Assembly (NCBI GenBank): GCA_020635495.1
Contig: JACJZQ010000002.1
Location: forward strand, 62,001-126,000
DNA: 64,000 nucleotides
Direction: 5' to 3'
Source: Flavobacteriales bacterium
Lineage (GTDB): Bacteria > Bacteroidota > Bacteroidia > UBA10329
The notes beneath the pieces were generated by a model. It saw nothing but the letters and a program-made list of their open reading frames with translations, was not told the origin of the DNA and searched no databases. Below, piece after piece: positions 33,574 through 42,780 of the stretch. Each line of letters begins with the position of its first letter. The stretch's first letter is position 1. The position numbers and the translations under genes were made by a program.

Positions 33574-34596
33574 TCAACTACTGGTCAGTTCCGCTAGCTT
33601 CTCTTCAATTTTCCTGATGGTTTCGGGCAACCGCCTGAAAGACACATAAGACCTTCTGTAGTTGCCTACCTCAAATGCTGGTGACCCTTGCACAATAGCG
33701 CCATCAGCAAGGTTGTTTCCTACGCCACTCTGTGCCGCGATCTTCACATTATCTCCAATGGTCAAATGACCGATGATGCCTACTTGCCCACCTATCATGC
33801 AGCGTTTGCCGATCTTGGTAGATCCTGCAATTCCGGTCTGAGCGGCAATTACGGTGTGCTCACCGATCTCCACATTATGCGCTACTTGAATGAGGTTATC
33901 CAACTTCACGCCTTGGCGAATAATGGTTGAACCCATTGTGGCTCTGTCAATGGTTGAGTTGGCACCTATCTCCACATCATCTTCCAAAACTACGTTTCCA
34001 ACCTGCGGAATCTTACTGTAAGAAGCATCCGAAGGAGCAAAACCGAATCCATCGCTTCCAACTATAACACCCGCATGCAACGTGCATCTATCACCCAGCA
34101 CACAGCGGTGCAAGACTTTAGAGCCAGCGTGCAATTTGCAACCTGACCCGATCTTGGCTTCTCTTTCTACAACCACATTTGCACCGAGTATCGTTCCGTC
34201 TCCCACCGTGGCCTTATCTTCTATCACACAACCTGCGCCTATGGTCACATCCTTGCCAATTGCTGCAGAATTTGCAATTACTGCTGTTGGATGAATTCCC
34301 GGTTGCGGACGGTTCATCTCATCATACTTCTGCAACAGCAGGGCGAAACTTGAATACGGATCTGAAACACGGATAAGAGTGGCTTTAACGGGTGATTCTG
34401 ACGCAAAATCATCTTTCACAATAACCACAGAAGCATCCGTTGTAGCCACAAAAGACGTGTACTTCGGATTTGCCAGAAAGGATAGCGAACCAGCGAAGCC
34501 CTTTTCAATCGGGCTAACGGTACTGACCTGTACCTGAGGGTCGCCATCTACACTGCCACCAAGAATCTCGGCAATTACACCTGCGGTCAAAATCAT
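33574..34596 (-). CDS. lpxD: LpxD UDP-3-O-acylglucosamine N-acyltransferase
   Basis: A 340-residue protein with an N-terminal uridine-binding region (AEILGGSVDGDPQVQVSTVSPIEKGFAGSLSFLANPKY), a hexapeptide beta-helix from about 95 to 310, and a C-terminal helix. VAHNVEIGEHTVIAAQTGIAGS carries the catalytic His near residue 240. It adds the second acyl chain to UDP-3-O-acyl-GlcN and precedes lpxC/fabZ by one base. First gene of the lipid A block apart from the HD protein upstream. Confidence 0.97.
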   Translation of the reverse strand: MILTAGVIAEILGGSVDGDPQVQVSTVSPIEKGFAGSLSFLANPKYTSFVATTDASVVIVKDDFASESPVKATLIRVSDPYSSFALLLQKYDEMNRPQPGIHPTAVIANSAAIGKDVTIGAGCVIEDKATVGDGTILGANVVVEREAKIGSGCKLHAGSKVLHRCVLGDRCTLHAGVIVGSDGFGFAPSDASYSKIPQVGNVVLEDDVEIGANSTIDRATMGSTIIRQGVKLDNLIQVAHNVEIGEHTVIAAQTGIAGSTKIGKRCMIGGQVGIIGHLTIGDNVKIAAQSGVGNNLADGAIVQGSPAFEVGNYRRSYVSFRRLPETIRKIEEKLAELTSS

Positions 34597-34658
34597 CCGC
34601 GCAAAAGTAAAATTTAATAAAGCCTGTTAAGTAAAGGTTAACCGATGGGCTGGCAGGT

Positions 34659-35912
34659 TTAAAATTGGTTGGTCAGTTTCAACTGGGATGGATAGCAAAG
34701 AAAGTGTTTTTCAACGGGTTTTGAAAGCACCGAAAGACTGAGCGTATCGGCAGCTCTGGTAATATCTTTCACCTCTCCATTCTTAAATAGAATATTGATT
34801 CTATCGTGCCGCAGATTGTAAGCACTGTTTGCAATGGAATCGGTAAAGACAAAGTAGCTGGCAGCTTCTTCAGAGATACCCCATTGCTGCGCGAGTTCTT
34901 TTCTCAGTTCGGCCAGAATGGACTCAGAAACCGGAGCATCGAACATCTTGATCTTCAGTAACTTTCTATCTACCATGAACTCCGATAATCTTGAAAGCAC
35001 AGGGTCATCATGATGTTTCCAAACCTTTACCGAGGTGAGCACATCAAAATCGTCCAACTCGGCAAATCGGTTAAGTAACGATTTCTCGTTCTGAAAATCT
35101 GACCGCGTTACTTTCCGTTGCAAGAACAGTTTCAAGGCAGGTGTAGCAAACAGGTCTACCCCAGATTCGGCCAGTTCCTTGGCGCGTTTCAGAATGTAAA
35201 TGAGCAAGTATTCAGCGGAGAGCACCGTTTTGTGCAGATAAACCTGCCAGTACATGATCCTTCTGGCCACAATGAATTTCTCGATGCTGTAGATTCCCTT
35301 GCTTTCTACCGCCAACTCATCATTCACCACGTGTAGCATTTTGATGATGCGGTCAGAACCGATCACCCCCTCGGAAACACCTGTGAAAAAGCTGTCTCTA
35401 CGTAGGTAATCCAAACGGTCCATGTCCAATTGGCTACTAACCAATTGATGCAAGAATCGTTTCGGATACTTATCGTTGAAAATGGCAATGGCCATGTCCA
35501 ATTTCCCCTCAAACTCCTCATTCAAAATCTCCATGAAAAGTGCCGAAAGGTCTTCGTGCGTCACTCCGGAAACAATACTGTGTTCCAACGCATGAGAGAA
35601 AGGCCCGTGACCAATATCGTGCATAAGAATAGCCAGAGTTACCCCTACGGCTTCATCGTCCGAAATCTCATAGCCCTTGGACCTTAATTCCTCTATTGCC
35701 AATTGTATCAGGTGCATGGCGCCAAGTGTATGGTGGAATCGGGTATGCAGCGCACCGGGATAGACCAAGTGTGTCAATCCGAGCTGTTTTATTCTTCGCA
35801 AACGCTGAAAAAACGGATGCTCTATGATATCGAACACGATGGGATACGGAACGGTTATGAACCCATAAACAGGATCGTTCAAAATCTTCCGCTTGTTATA
35901 CTTTAATCCCAT
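34659..35912 (-). CDS. HD-domain phosphohydrolase
   Basis: A 417-residue protein with the HD-domain metal motif: RFHHTLGAMHL (about 58-68) and HDIGHGPFSHALEHS (about 99-113), followed by a helical C-terminal half. The layout fits the SAMHD1/dGTPase-related, metal-dependent proteins found before lpxD in many Bacteroidota, with conserved synteny. Possible activity is dNTP triphosphohydrolase, but substrate is not proven. It ends 62 bases before lpxD on the same strand and is probably in the same transcript. Confidence 0.8.
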   Translation of the reverse strand: MGLKYNKRKILNDPVYGFITVPYPIVFDIIEHPFFQRLRRIKQLGLTHLVYPGALHTRFHHTLGAMHLIQLAIEELRSKGYEISDDEAVGVTLAILMHDIGHGPFSHALEHSIVSGVTHEDLSALFMEILNEEFEGKLDMAIAIFNDKYPKRFLHQLVSSQLDMDRLDYLRRDSFFTGVSEGVIGSDRIIKMLHVVNDELAVESKGIYSIEKFIVARRIMYWQVYLHKTVLSAEYLLIYILKRAKELAESGVDLFATPALKLFLQRKVTRSDFQNEKSLLNRFAELDDFDVLTSVKVWKHHDDPVLSRLSEFMVDRKLLKIKMFDAPVSESILAELRKELAQQWGISEEAASYFVFTDSIANSAYNLRHDRINILFKNGEVKDITRAADTLSLSVLSKPVEKHFLCYPSQLKLTNQF

Positions 35913-35982
35913 ACCGCCCGTTAAGATGCTACTTTTGGCGAAAGTAGTTAATCGTTAAAGGTTATTGGATAGACATTTAATA

Positions 35983-36057
35983 GCCACAGAAACACAGAAG
36001 GCACAGAGGCTTTCACTGATTATTCATTTCTTCTGTGTAACTCTGTGTTTCTGTTGC
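35983..36057. repeat. Imperfect inverted repeat (ACACAGA-rich) upstream of porX
   Basis: Left arm GCCACAGAAACACAGAAGGC (35983-36002) and right arm ending CTCTGTGTTTCTGTTGC (36041-36057) are imperfect reverse complements and can pair for about 25 bases. The same CCACAGAAACACAGAG type is widespread in Bacteroidota spacers. It sits between the divergent HD gene and porX, where the porX promoter should be. Confidence 0.65.
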
Positions 36058-36079
36058 TCAAATCATGTAAATAGATATA

Positions 36080-37632
36080 ATGGAGAAATAGAGAATACTT
36101 TGGGCTGATGATGAGATAGACCTATTGAAACCGCATTTGCTGTTTTTGGAAGAGAAGGATTTGATGTGAGCACAGCAACGAATGGTGATGATGCGTTAGA
36201 TCTGTTTGATGAAACGGCTTATGACATTGTATTTCTCGATGAGAACATGCCTGGCCTTTCCGGATTGGAAACGCTGACTCAGATCAAGAACAAGAACCCG
36301 CGAGTTCCAGTGGTTATGATAACGAAGAGCGAAGAGGAACACATAATGGAAGAGGCCATTGGTTCTAAAATTTCTGACTACCTGATAAAACCGGTGAATC
36401 CGAACCAGATTCTTCTGACCATTAAGAAGAACTTGGACACCAAGCGTTTGGTGGCCGAAACCACAAGCCATAACTATCAGCGGGAGTTCCGTGAAATAGG
36501 AATGAAGTTGGGAGACCGACTCAACTACCAAGAGTGGAAGGACGTTTACAAGAAGCTCGTTTACTGGGAGTTGGAATTGGAGCGCAGCAAGGAAGAAGGA
36601 ATGTCTGAGATTCTGCAGTCGCAGAAAGTGGAGGCAAACGCTCAGTTCTTCAAGTTTGTACAGAACAACTATATAGATTGGTTGAATGGCGATGGTGATG
36701 ACCGTCCGACCATGTCTCATACGCTTTTCAAGAACAAGATCGCTCCCACGGTTGGTGGTGGCAAACCAACCTTCATGATCTTGATAGACAACCTGCGCTG
36801 GGACCAGTGGGAAGTCATCAAGCCTTCTGTCTTGGACATGTTCAAGTTGAAAAGCGAAGACATTTTCTTGAGCATTCTGCCAACAGCAACGCAATATGCA
36901 CGTAATGCCATTTTCGCAGGACTGATGCCTTTGGAAATTGAGCGCAGATTCGGCAACAAGTGGTTGAATGATGAAGATGAAGGCGGCAAGAATCAGTATG
37001 AAGAAGATTTCCTTGCCGATCAATTGCAACGATTAGGGCTGAACGGCAAATTCAGCTACAACAAGATCACGAAAGTGCAGGCCGGTAAAAAACTGGTTGA
37101 GAGCATCCCTAACATGATGAACAACGACCTGAATGTTATCGTATACAACTTTGTGGATATGCTCTCACACGCACGTACTGAAATGGAAGTTATCCGCGAA
37201 TTGGCGGATGATGAAGCGGCTTACCGCTCCATTACCCAAAGTTGGTTTGAGCACTCTCCTCTCAAAGACATTATGGAGCGTATTGCAGAGCACGATGTGA
37301 ATGTGGTCATAACCACTGACCATGGTACAGTAAGAGTACAAGAACCGAGCAAAGTTGTTGGCGATAGAAACACAAACACCAATTTGCGTTATAAGCAGGC
37401 CAAGAACCTCAATTATGAGGAAAAAGATGTGTTTGCGGTTCGAAATCCGCATGATGCTTACCTACCTAAAGTGAATGTGAGCCAGTCATTCATCTTCGCG
37501 AAGGAAGACAAGTTCTTTGCCTACCCGAACAACTACAACTATTACGTGAATTACTACCGCGATACGTTCCAACATGGTGGTATTTCAATGGAAGAAATGC
37601 TTATTCCGATCGTGCATTTGGGGAGTAAGTAG
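36080..37632 (+). pseudogene. porX: porX, PglZ-domain response regulator, disrupted at its N-terminus
   Basis: The intact frame from GTG 36166 encodes 488 residues: a receiver domain lacking its first strand (D25 of this frame, in IVFLDENMPG, is the phosphoacceptor), a linker of helices, and a C-terminal PglZ alkaline-phosphatase-like domain (FMILIDNLRWDQW, ITTDHGTVRVQEP, FQHGGISMEEMLIPI). The missing first 29 residues are present upstream but broken: ATG 36080, TAG at 36089-36091 in place of a sense codon, then the expected RILWADDEIDLLKPHLLFLEEK and a 1-base deletion near 36157 that shifts the frame into GFDVSTATNG. PorX, with PorY, regulates T9SS. Lesions may be genuine or sequencing/assembly errors; both would need correction to restore a 517-residue protein. 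Confidence 0.85.
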
Positions 37633-37646
37633 TTTTCAACTCATTA

Positions 37647-37665
37647 CTGATTGATTTTCAATCAG
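37647..37665 (+). terminator. AT-rich hairpin after porX
   Basis: CTGATTGA and TCAATCAG pair exactly with a 3-base loop 14 bases after the stop. No T-run follows, so it is a weak terminator candidate. Confidence 0.4.
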
Positions 37666-37706
37666 ATAGAATTAACAGTCGCTGTATTTCGGAATTGATT
37701 CAGAAG

Positions 37707-37714
37707 TAATTTTG
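37707..37714 (+). promoter_or_regulatory. TAATTTTG -7 box for the SET gene
   Basis: Matches TAnnTTTG exactly, 42 bases before ATG 37756. No TTG is found at the usual distance upstream, so it is only tentative. Confidence 0.3.
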
Positions 37715-37755
37715 ATGCTAATTTCAGGTGAAACTTACCGCCTGAATTCATCAAA

Positions 37756-38367
37756 ATGATCTATCCAAAAACTGAACTGAAGTTCATCAACAATGAGATC
37801 GGCTACGGAGTTGTGGCCACTGAATTCATACCCGCAGGAACCATTACTTGGGTACTCGACAAACTGGACCGTGAGTTCAGCCCGCTCGAGTTTCAAACCA
37901 TGGAGCCCATCTATCAGAACATCCTTGATTTTTACACTTTCCGAAACCGACACGGCAACTTCGTTCTCTGCTGGGACAATGGCCGTTACGTAAACCATAG
38001 TTTCAATTCCAACTGCCTTACAACAGCTTACGATTTTGAGATTGCTATACGCGATATTCAGGTTGGAGAACAACTAACGGACGATTACGGATACCTGAAC
38101 ATTGGCAGCCCATTCCGTGGCATTGACGAAGGCACCAAACGAAAAGTGGTTTACCCAGATGATCTGATCAAGTATTACAAGGTTTGGGACAAGAAACTGC
38201 TCAAGGTCTTTGACCAGATTCCAAAGGTGAATCAGCCACTGAAAGAGCTGATAACAGAAGACATGTGGGCAGAAATTGAAGCTGTTTCAAAAGGCGAAAA
38301 GGAAATGGAATCGATTCTAACCAATTACTTTCCACAACAAGCTAAGCAGGGCAAAAAGGAGTCGTAA
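37756..38367 (+). CDS. SET-domain methyltransferase-like protein
   Basis: A 203-residue protein with SET-domain hallmarks: the pseudo-knot motif GRYVNHSFNSNC at 76-87 (compare NHSxxPN), then GEQLTDDYG at 104-112 (compare GEELTxDY), and a C-terminal helical tail. An N-terminal segment GYGVVATEFIPAGTI provides the first SET strands. In eukaryotes this fold methylates lysine; bacterial examples have been shown or proposed to modify ribosomal or chromosomal proteins. Target unknown. It precedes tsaE by 10 bases and is likely co-transcribed. Confidence 0.85.
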   Translation: MIYPKTELKFINNEIGYGVVATEFIPAGTITWVLDKLDREFSPLEFQTMEPIYQNILDFYTFRNRHGNFVLCWDNGRYVNHSFNSNCLTTAYDFEIAIRDIQVGEQLTDDYGYLNIGSPFRGIDEGTKRKVVYPDDLIKYYKVWDKKLLKVFDQIPKVNQPLKELITEDMWAEIEAVSKGEKEMESILTNYFPQQAKQGKKES

Positions 38368-38377
38368 CTTCGCGTTT

Positions 38378-38803
38378 GTGCGTAAACAATCGTTCAAAGC
38401 ATCAACAGTTGATGGCCTCAAAGAGGTCTGTAAATATTTAGCAGAGTTTATAAAAGAGAACAAGATCATCCTTTTCTCTGGAGAGATGGGCGCTGGTAAA
38501 ACCACACTCATCAAAGAGTTCTGTAAATACTTGAAGGTTGATGATGAGGTCAGCAGCCCTACATTTTCGTTGGTTAACGAATACAAAAGCAGTGTTGGAC
38601 CTGTATATCACTTCGATTTGTACCGCATCCGCTCAGAGGAAGAACTATACGACATTGGTTACGAAGACTACTTCTTTAGTGGGTATCTTTGTTTGGTGGA
38701 GTGGCCGGAGATGGCACCCGGTATCATTCCAGAAAACCACATCTTGGTAAAGATCCAAGTTGAAAATGACCAGCGAATAATAACTGTAACCCATCAACCA
38801 TGA
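38378..38803 (+). CDS. tsaE: TsaE tRNA threonylcarbamoyladenosine biosynthesis ATPase
   Basis: A 141-residue P-loop ATPase starting at GTG 38378, with GEMGAGKTT (35-43), PTFSLVNEY (60-68) and the Walker B-like HFDLYRI (78-84), all TsaE signatures. It works with TsaB and TsaD in t6A modification of tRNAs reading ANN codons. It overlaps the following alanine dehydrogenase gene by 4 bases (ATGA). The porX - tsaE - ald order is common in Bacteroidota, which suggests the broken porX sits in its ancestral place. Confidence 0.93.
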   Translation: MRKQSFKASTVDGLKEVCKYLAEFIKENKIILFSGEMGAGKTTLIKEFCKYLKVDDEVSSPTFSLVNEYKSSVGPVYHFDLYRIRSEEELYDIGYEDYFFSGYLCLVEWPEMAPGIIPENHILVKIQVENDQRIITVTHQP

Positions 38804-40020
38804 CCAAAAAGGAAGGCAGCATTTTTACGTTGACAGCTTCAGGAGGCCTGATGCCTCAGGAAGAAATGTTGGAGGTGACCAAAACCAACAAAGAGCTTTT
38901 CATCGGCATTCCAAAAGAGTGCACACTACAGGAAAACCGTGTTGCCCTTGTGCCCGAAGCCGTTGCGCGCTTGGTTCTGAACGGGCATCGGGTAATAATT
39001 GAATCCGAGGCTGGAAAAGGGGCTCATTTTGAAGACAGGGATTACAGCGATGCGGGTGCAAAAATAGCCTACGACAAGAAGGAGGTTTACGAATCGGACA
39101 TCATTATTAAGGTAGATCCACCAACGCTGGATGAGATTGAGATGATGAAACCAAAACAGTGTCTTATCTCAGCTCTGCAACTTTCGGTTCATCCGGAGAA
39201 TTACCTCAAGCGGTTGATGAAGAAGCAGATAACGGCCATTGCAGTGGACTTTATCAAAGGTTATGATGGGGGTTATCCGTTTGTGCGCTCCATGAGCGAG
39301 ATTGCCGGAAACACCGTAATTCTGATTGCTGCCGAGTATCTGAGCAACGTGAATTCTGGAAAAGGATTGATGATGGGTGGCGTTACCGGTGTTGCACCAA
39401 CCGAAACGGTAATTCTGGGTGCTGGTACAGTAGGAGAATTTGCTGCCCGCGCTGCTCTAGGGCTCGGTTCTTCGGTCAAGGTGTTTGATAATTCGCTTCA
39501 GAAACTAAGCCGTTTGCAGAACGATATCGGCAGAAGATTGTACACGAGTACCATCCATCCTGATGTTCTTGCAGATGCATTGGAAAATGCCGATGTGGTC
39601 ATTGGAGCCATCCGTTCTAAGAAAGGCCGCGCACCCATTTTGATTACCGAAGAGATGGTCAGCAACATGAAATTCGGTTCGGTCATTATTGATGTTTGTA
39701 TCGACCAAGGCGGATGTATCGAGACTTCGGAAGTTACCAGCCATGCTCAACCTACATTCACTAAATACGGGGTTGTGCATTACTGCGTACCCAACATTGC
39801 ATCGCGCGTAGCGCAGACGGCCAGCATGGCTTTGAGCAACATTTTCTCGCCAATGATGTTAGAAATGGCAGATGTTGGTGGACTGAATAACATGATGCGA
39901 TCGCACGAAGGGCTCAGAAATGGAGTTTATACGTTCAACGGGTCGGTTACCAACGAATATTTGGCCAAAACATTCGATCTGCCTTTCAAAGATCTTAACT
40001 TGATAATGGCCGCATTTTAG
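38800..40020 (+). CDS. ald: Alanine dehydrogenase
   Basis: A 406-residue protein with the Ald layout: an N-terminal FIGIPKECTLQENRVALVPEAVARLVLNGHRVIIE, a NAD-binding Rossmann loop (VILGAGTVGEFAARAALGLGSSVKVFDN, about 205-232), and HYCVPNIASRVAQTASMALSN near residue 325, which carries the catalytic and substrate-binding region. It oxidatively deaminates L-alanine to pyruvate with NAD, or the reverse. An N-terminal extension of about 30 residues before the conserved start is longer than in Bacillus Ald but usual in this clade. It is translationally coupled to tsaE. Confidence 0.92.
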   Translation: MTKKEGSIFTLTASGGLMPQEEMLEVTKTNKELFIGIPKECTLQENRVALVPEAVARLVLNGHRVIIESEAGKGAHFEDRDYSDAGAKIAYDKKEVYESDIIIKVDPPTLDEIEMMKPKQCLISALQLSVHPENYLKRLMKKQITAIAVDFIKGYDGGYPFVRSMSEIAGNTVILIAAEYLSNVNSGKGLMMGGVTGVAPTETVILGAGTVGEFAARAALGLGSSVKVFDNSLQKLSRLQNDIGRRLYTSTIHPDVLADALENADVVIGAIRSKKGRAPILITEEMVSNMKFGSVIIDVCIDQGGCIETSEVTSHAQPTFTKYGVVHYCVPNIASRVAQTASMALSNIFSPMMLEMADVGGLNNMMRSHEGLRNGVYTFNGSVTNEYLAKTFDLPFKDLNLIMAAF

Positions 40021-40045
40021 AGGATAGGAAGCGAAGGAAAAGTAA

Positions 40046-40792
40046 ATGTCCAGTCAACAGATAAGCCCAGGAGGATACAATCTCTTACCACCCGTTGTCA
40101 AGAATCTGCTCATTATAAATGGGCTCTTTTATTTGGGCACATACGCCTTTACCACACTGGGCATTGACCTTGTCAAGTTGCTTGGATTGTTCGTACCACA
40201 ATCAGAGTTTTTCCAACCACATCAGCTGGTTTCTTACATCTTTATGCATGGCAGCATAGACCATATCTTCTTCAATATGTTCGCGTTGTGGATGTTCGGA
40301 AATACGCTTGAGAATTACTGGGGCGGCAAAAGATTTCTGATCTACTACATGCTTACCGGTCTAGGCGCTGGACTGATTCATCTTGGAGTTTTGGAAGCGC
40401 AATACTTTTCGGTTATCAATCAAATTCCAGAAGAAGCTGTCCATCTCATCAAGGAAGAAGGACTTCAAATAATGGAGACTGGCCGTGAGTTCAAGGAAGA
40501 TAGCTGGAACACGTTGAATCATGTGCTGAATATCCCAACCGTGGGAGCTTCAGGCGCTGTTTTCGGACTACTGCTTGCCTTCGGAATGATGTTTCCGAAC
40601 GCCCAGATCTACCTCTACTTCCTTTTCCCTATCAGGGCTAAGTATTTCGTTATAGGATACGGGTTACTTGAATTATTCTCAGGAGTTAGCAACCGCCCTG
40701 GAGATAACGTGGCACATTTTGCGCACTTGGGCGGAATGTTGATAGGTTTTATTCTTATCAAATACTGGCAACGTAATAGAACGCGTTTCTGA
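40046..40792 (+). CDS. Rhomboid-family intramembrane serine protease
   Basis: A 248-residue, six-TM protein with the catalytic dyad S169 in GASGAVFG and H227 in HFAHLGG, plus the N-terminal HxxxN-type motif HGSIDHIFFNMFALW (68-82), which shapes the oxyanion. Rhomboids cut transmembrane proteins within the bilayer. A 60-residue loop (about 120-165) between TM3 and TM4 is longer than usual. It is followed after 3 bases by a second rhomboid, so the two are co-expressed; substrates unknown. Confidence 0.9.
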   Translation: MSSQQISPGGYNLLPPVVKNLLIINGLFYLGTYAFTTLGIDLVKLLGLFVPQSEFFQPHQLVSYIFMHGSIDHIFFNMFALWMFGNTLENYWGGKRFLIYYMLTGLGAGLIHLGVLEAQYFSVINQIPEEAVHLIKEEGLQIMETGREFKEDSWNTLNHVLNIPTVGASGAVFGLLLAFGMMFPNAQIYLYFLFPIRAKYFVIGYGLLELFSGVSNRPGDNVAHFAHLGGMLIGFILIKYWQRNRTRF

Positions 40793-40795
40793 AGC

Positions 40796-41683
40796 ATGGC
40801 TCTCTGGGATGACATAAAGTTCCAGTTCCGTACTGGGAACGTTCTTATGCAGCTGATCTACGTGAATGGTGGAATCTTTCTGGCCATGATGGTGCTTCGG
40901 GTGCTCTTCTACCTAACGGGCAGCATCGATTCATACAATACCATCACGTATTACCTTACAATTCCTGCCTCTCCAAAGTTGTTGCTGTTCCGCCCATGGA
41001 CCATCATCACCCACATGTTCATCCATGATGGTTTCCTGCACATTCTATTCAACATGGTGTGGCTCTACTTTGGTGGTAGCCTGTTTCTCAACTTTCACGA
41101 TAGCAAGAAATTACTGAGCACATATGTGCTTGGTGGGTTAACTGGCGCGCTGTTCTTCATTCTGGCCATGAATCTCTTCCCAGTGTTCAGTGCATCGGCA
41201 CCATACGCCATGGCAGAAGGAGCTTCTGCAGCCGTGTTGGCCATTATGGTAGCTGTGGCTACCACCGCACCCAACTACATTGTAAGGCTGGTTCTATTGG
41301 GGCCTATAAAACTCAAGTACATCGCTATTGTTTCCGTTTTACTCGATGTGCTGCTCATTCCGCAGGGTAACGCAGGTGGACACTTCGGGCATTTGGGTGG
41401 TGCCCTGTTCGGGTTTGTGTTTGCATCTCAGTTGAAAAGAGGCACTGACCTTACGGTCGATTTTCTCAAACCCATTTTCTGGCTTCGCGATAAGATTCCA
41501 ACGCGCAGAAAGCGCATCAAAGTGGTTCACAGCAAACCGAAATCGCGATACGAATACAACGAAGACAAAGCATCGAAACAAGAACAAATAGATGCAATCT
41601 TGGACAAGATAAAGCGTTCTGGTTACGATAGCCTTTCGAAAAAAGAAAAGGAGATTCTCTTTCAGGCAAGCAAAGAAATATGA
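40796..41683 (+). CDS. Second rhomboid-family protease with C-terminal cytoplasmic tail
   Basis: A 295-residue protein with a rhomboid core (about 1-210): IHDGFLHILFNMVWLYF (76-92), GASAAVLA with candidate nucleophile S144, and GGHFGHLGG with H199. GASG becomes GASA, which is tolerated in active rhomboids. A basic, charged C-terminal tail of about 80 residues (RDKIPTRRKRIKVV, then KQEQIDAILDKIKRSG) is not part of the core and resembles the SMR-like tail reported in some Bacteroidota rhomboids, though I could not confirm this. It overlaps the next gene by 4 bases (ATGA). Confidence 0.87.
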   Translation: MALWDDIKFQFRTGNVLMQLIYVNGGIFLAMMVLRVLFYLTGSIDSYNTITYYLTIPASPKLLLFRPWTIITHMFIHDGFLHILFNMVWLYFGGSLFLNFHDSKKLLSTYVLGGLTGALFFILAMNLFPVFSASAPYAMAEGASAAVLAIMVAVATTAPNYIVRLVLLGPIKLKYIAIVSVLLDVLLIPQGNAGGHFGHLGGALFGFVFASQLKRGTDLTVDFLKPIFWLRDKIPTRRKRIKVVHSKPKSRYEYNEDKASKQEQIDAILDKIKRSGYDSLSKKEKEILFQASKEI

Positions 41684-42780
41684 ACGAGGAAAGCAGCAAA
41701 AAGCGACCGGTATTTGAACGGTTCATGCGCTTTCTCAACGTGCTTGTCATTATCACTCTTCTTGCATCATACGCAGGTGGCATGGTGAGTCCAGAAAAGT
41801 TCTGGCCGTTGGCCTTCATGGCAATGGGTTACCCTATCATTCTCGGTGCATTGACCATACTTTCTCTGTACTGGATACGGAAACGCAAATGGTTCGTATT
41901 CCTTAATCTGGCGCTACTTCTTGTTAAAGCTGATTATGTTTTGGGGACGGTTGGCATTCATTCTGACAGCAGCGCTGACCAACAAGGATTGAAAGTGATG
42001 ACCTATAATGTTCGGTTGTTCGATAAATACAATTGGAACAGTCAAAGCAAATCCAAGAATGGCATTATTTCGTTGATCGGCAAAGAGGAACCAGATATTC
42101 TGTGTATACAAGAATACTATGATGAAAAAGGTCAAGTTCTGGCACAGTTGGATTCCACCAAAGGACTGAACATTCACCTCAGAAACTACTATGCTCAACG
42201 GAATAATTCGAATGATTTCGGAGTTGCCACTATTTCTAGATTTCCAATTATGTTTGAAGGAAAGATCGTTCTAGAGAACTCTAGAAGCGCGCTCGCCATT
42301 TTCACCGATCTGATAATAAACGAGGATACTGTGCGGGTTTACAATATTCATTTGCAAAGCATCCATTTAGGCACCAAAGGTTATGAGGTGCTGGACGAAC
42401 TATTACAAGGCCAGCAGGTCAATGATCTTTCGGATAACAGGCTGCTGTTAGGTAGATTGAAACATGGTTTTATAAAAAGATCTGTTCAAGCCAGAAAAAT
42501 CGCTGCACATATTGCCACTTCTCCCTATCCAGTAATTGTTTGTGGCGATTTTAATGACGTGCCCACGTCCTACACGTATCAAACCATAGCTGATGGACTG
42601 ACAGATACATTCATAGAATCGGGCAAGGGCGTTGGTGCCACTTATGTGCGTGTACCGTTCTTCCGAATTGACAATATTTTACATGACGGTCAATTCAGTT
42701 CTTTAAGCCATCATGTTTACGATACGATGGAGTTTTCTGACCATTACGCAGTGAGTGCAAAACTGCGCCTCAAGGATTAG
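41680..42780 (+). CDS. Membrane-anchored endonuclease/exonuclease/phosphatase (EEP) domain protein
   Basis: A 366-residue protein. Three N-terminal hydrophobic segments (about 20-80) precede a cytoplasm- or periplasm-facing EEP domain: MTYNVRLF (N as metal ligand), ILCIQEYYD with E, YNIHLQSIHLG, CGDFNDVPTS with D-N, and FSDHYAVS with the D-H pair at the C-terminus. These residues support a functional metal-dependent hydrolase, perhaps a sphingomyelinase-like or nucleic-acid phosphodiesterase. It overlaps the second rhomboid gene by 4 bases and the convergent SBP gene by 11 bases. Confidence 0.85.
   Translation: MNEESSKKRPVFERFMRFLNVLVIITLLASYAGGMVSPEKFWPLAFMAMGYPIILGALTILSLYWIRKRKWFVFLNLALLLVKADYVLGTVGIHSDSSADQQGLKVMTYNVRLFDKYNWNSQSKSKNGIISLIGKEEPDILCIQEYYDEKGQVLAQLDSTKGLNIHLRNYYAQRNNSNDFGVATISRFPIMFEGKIVLENSRSALAIFTDLIINEDTVRVYNIHLQSIHLGTKGYEVLDELLQGQQVNDLSDNRLLLGRLKHGFIKRSVQARKIAAHIATSPYPVIVCGDFNDVPTSYTYQTIADGLTDTFIESGKGVGATYVRVPFFRIDNILHDGQFSSLSHHVYDTMEFSDHYAVSAKLRLKD

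Noticed and set aside
36080..36170. Programmed frameshift or stop readthrough in porX
   Set aside because: No slippery heptamer or downstream structure is evident, and two separate lesions would be needed.
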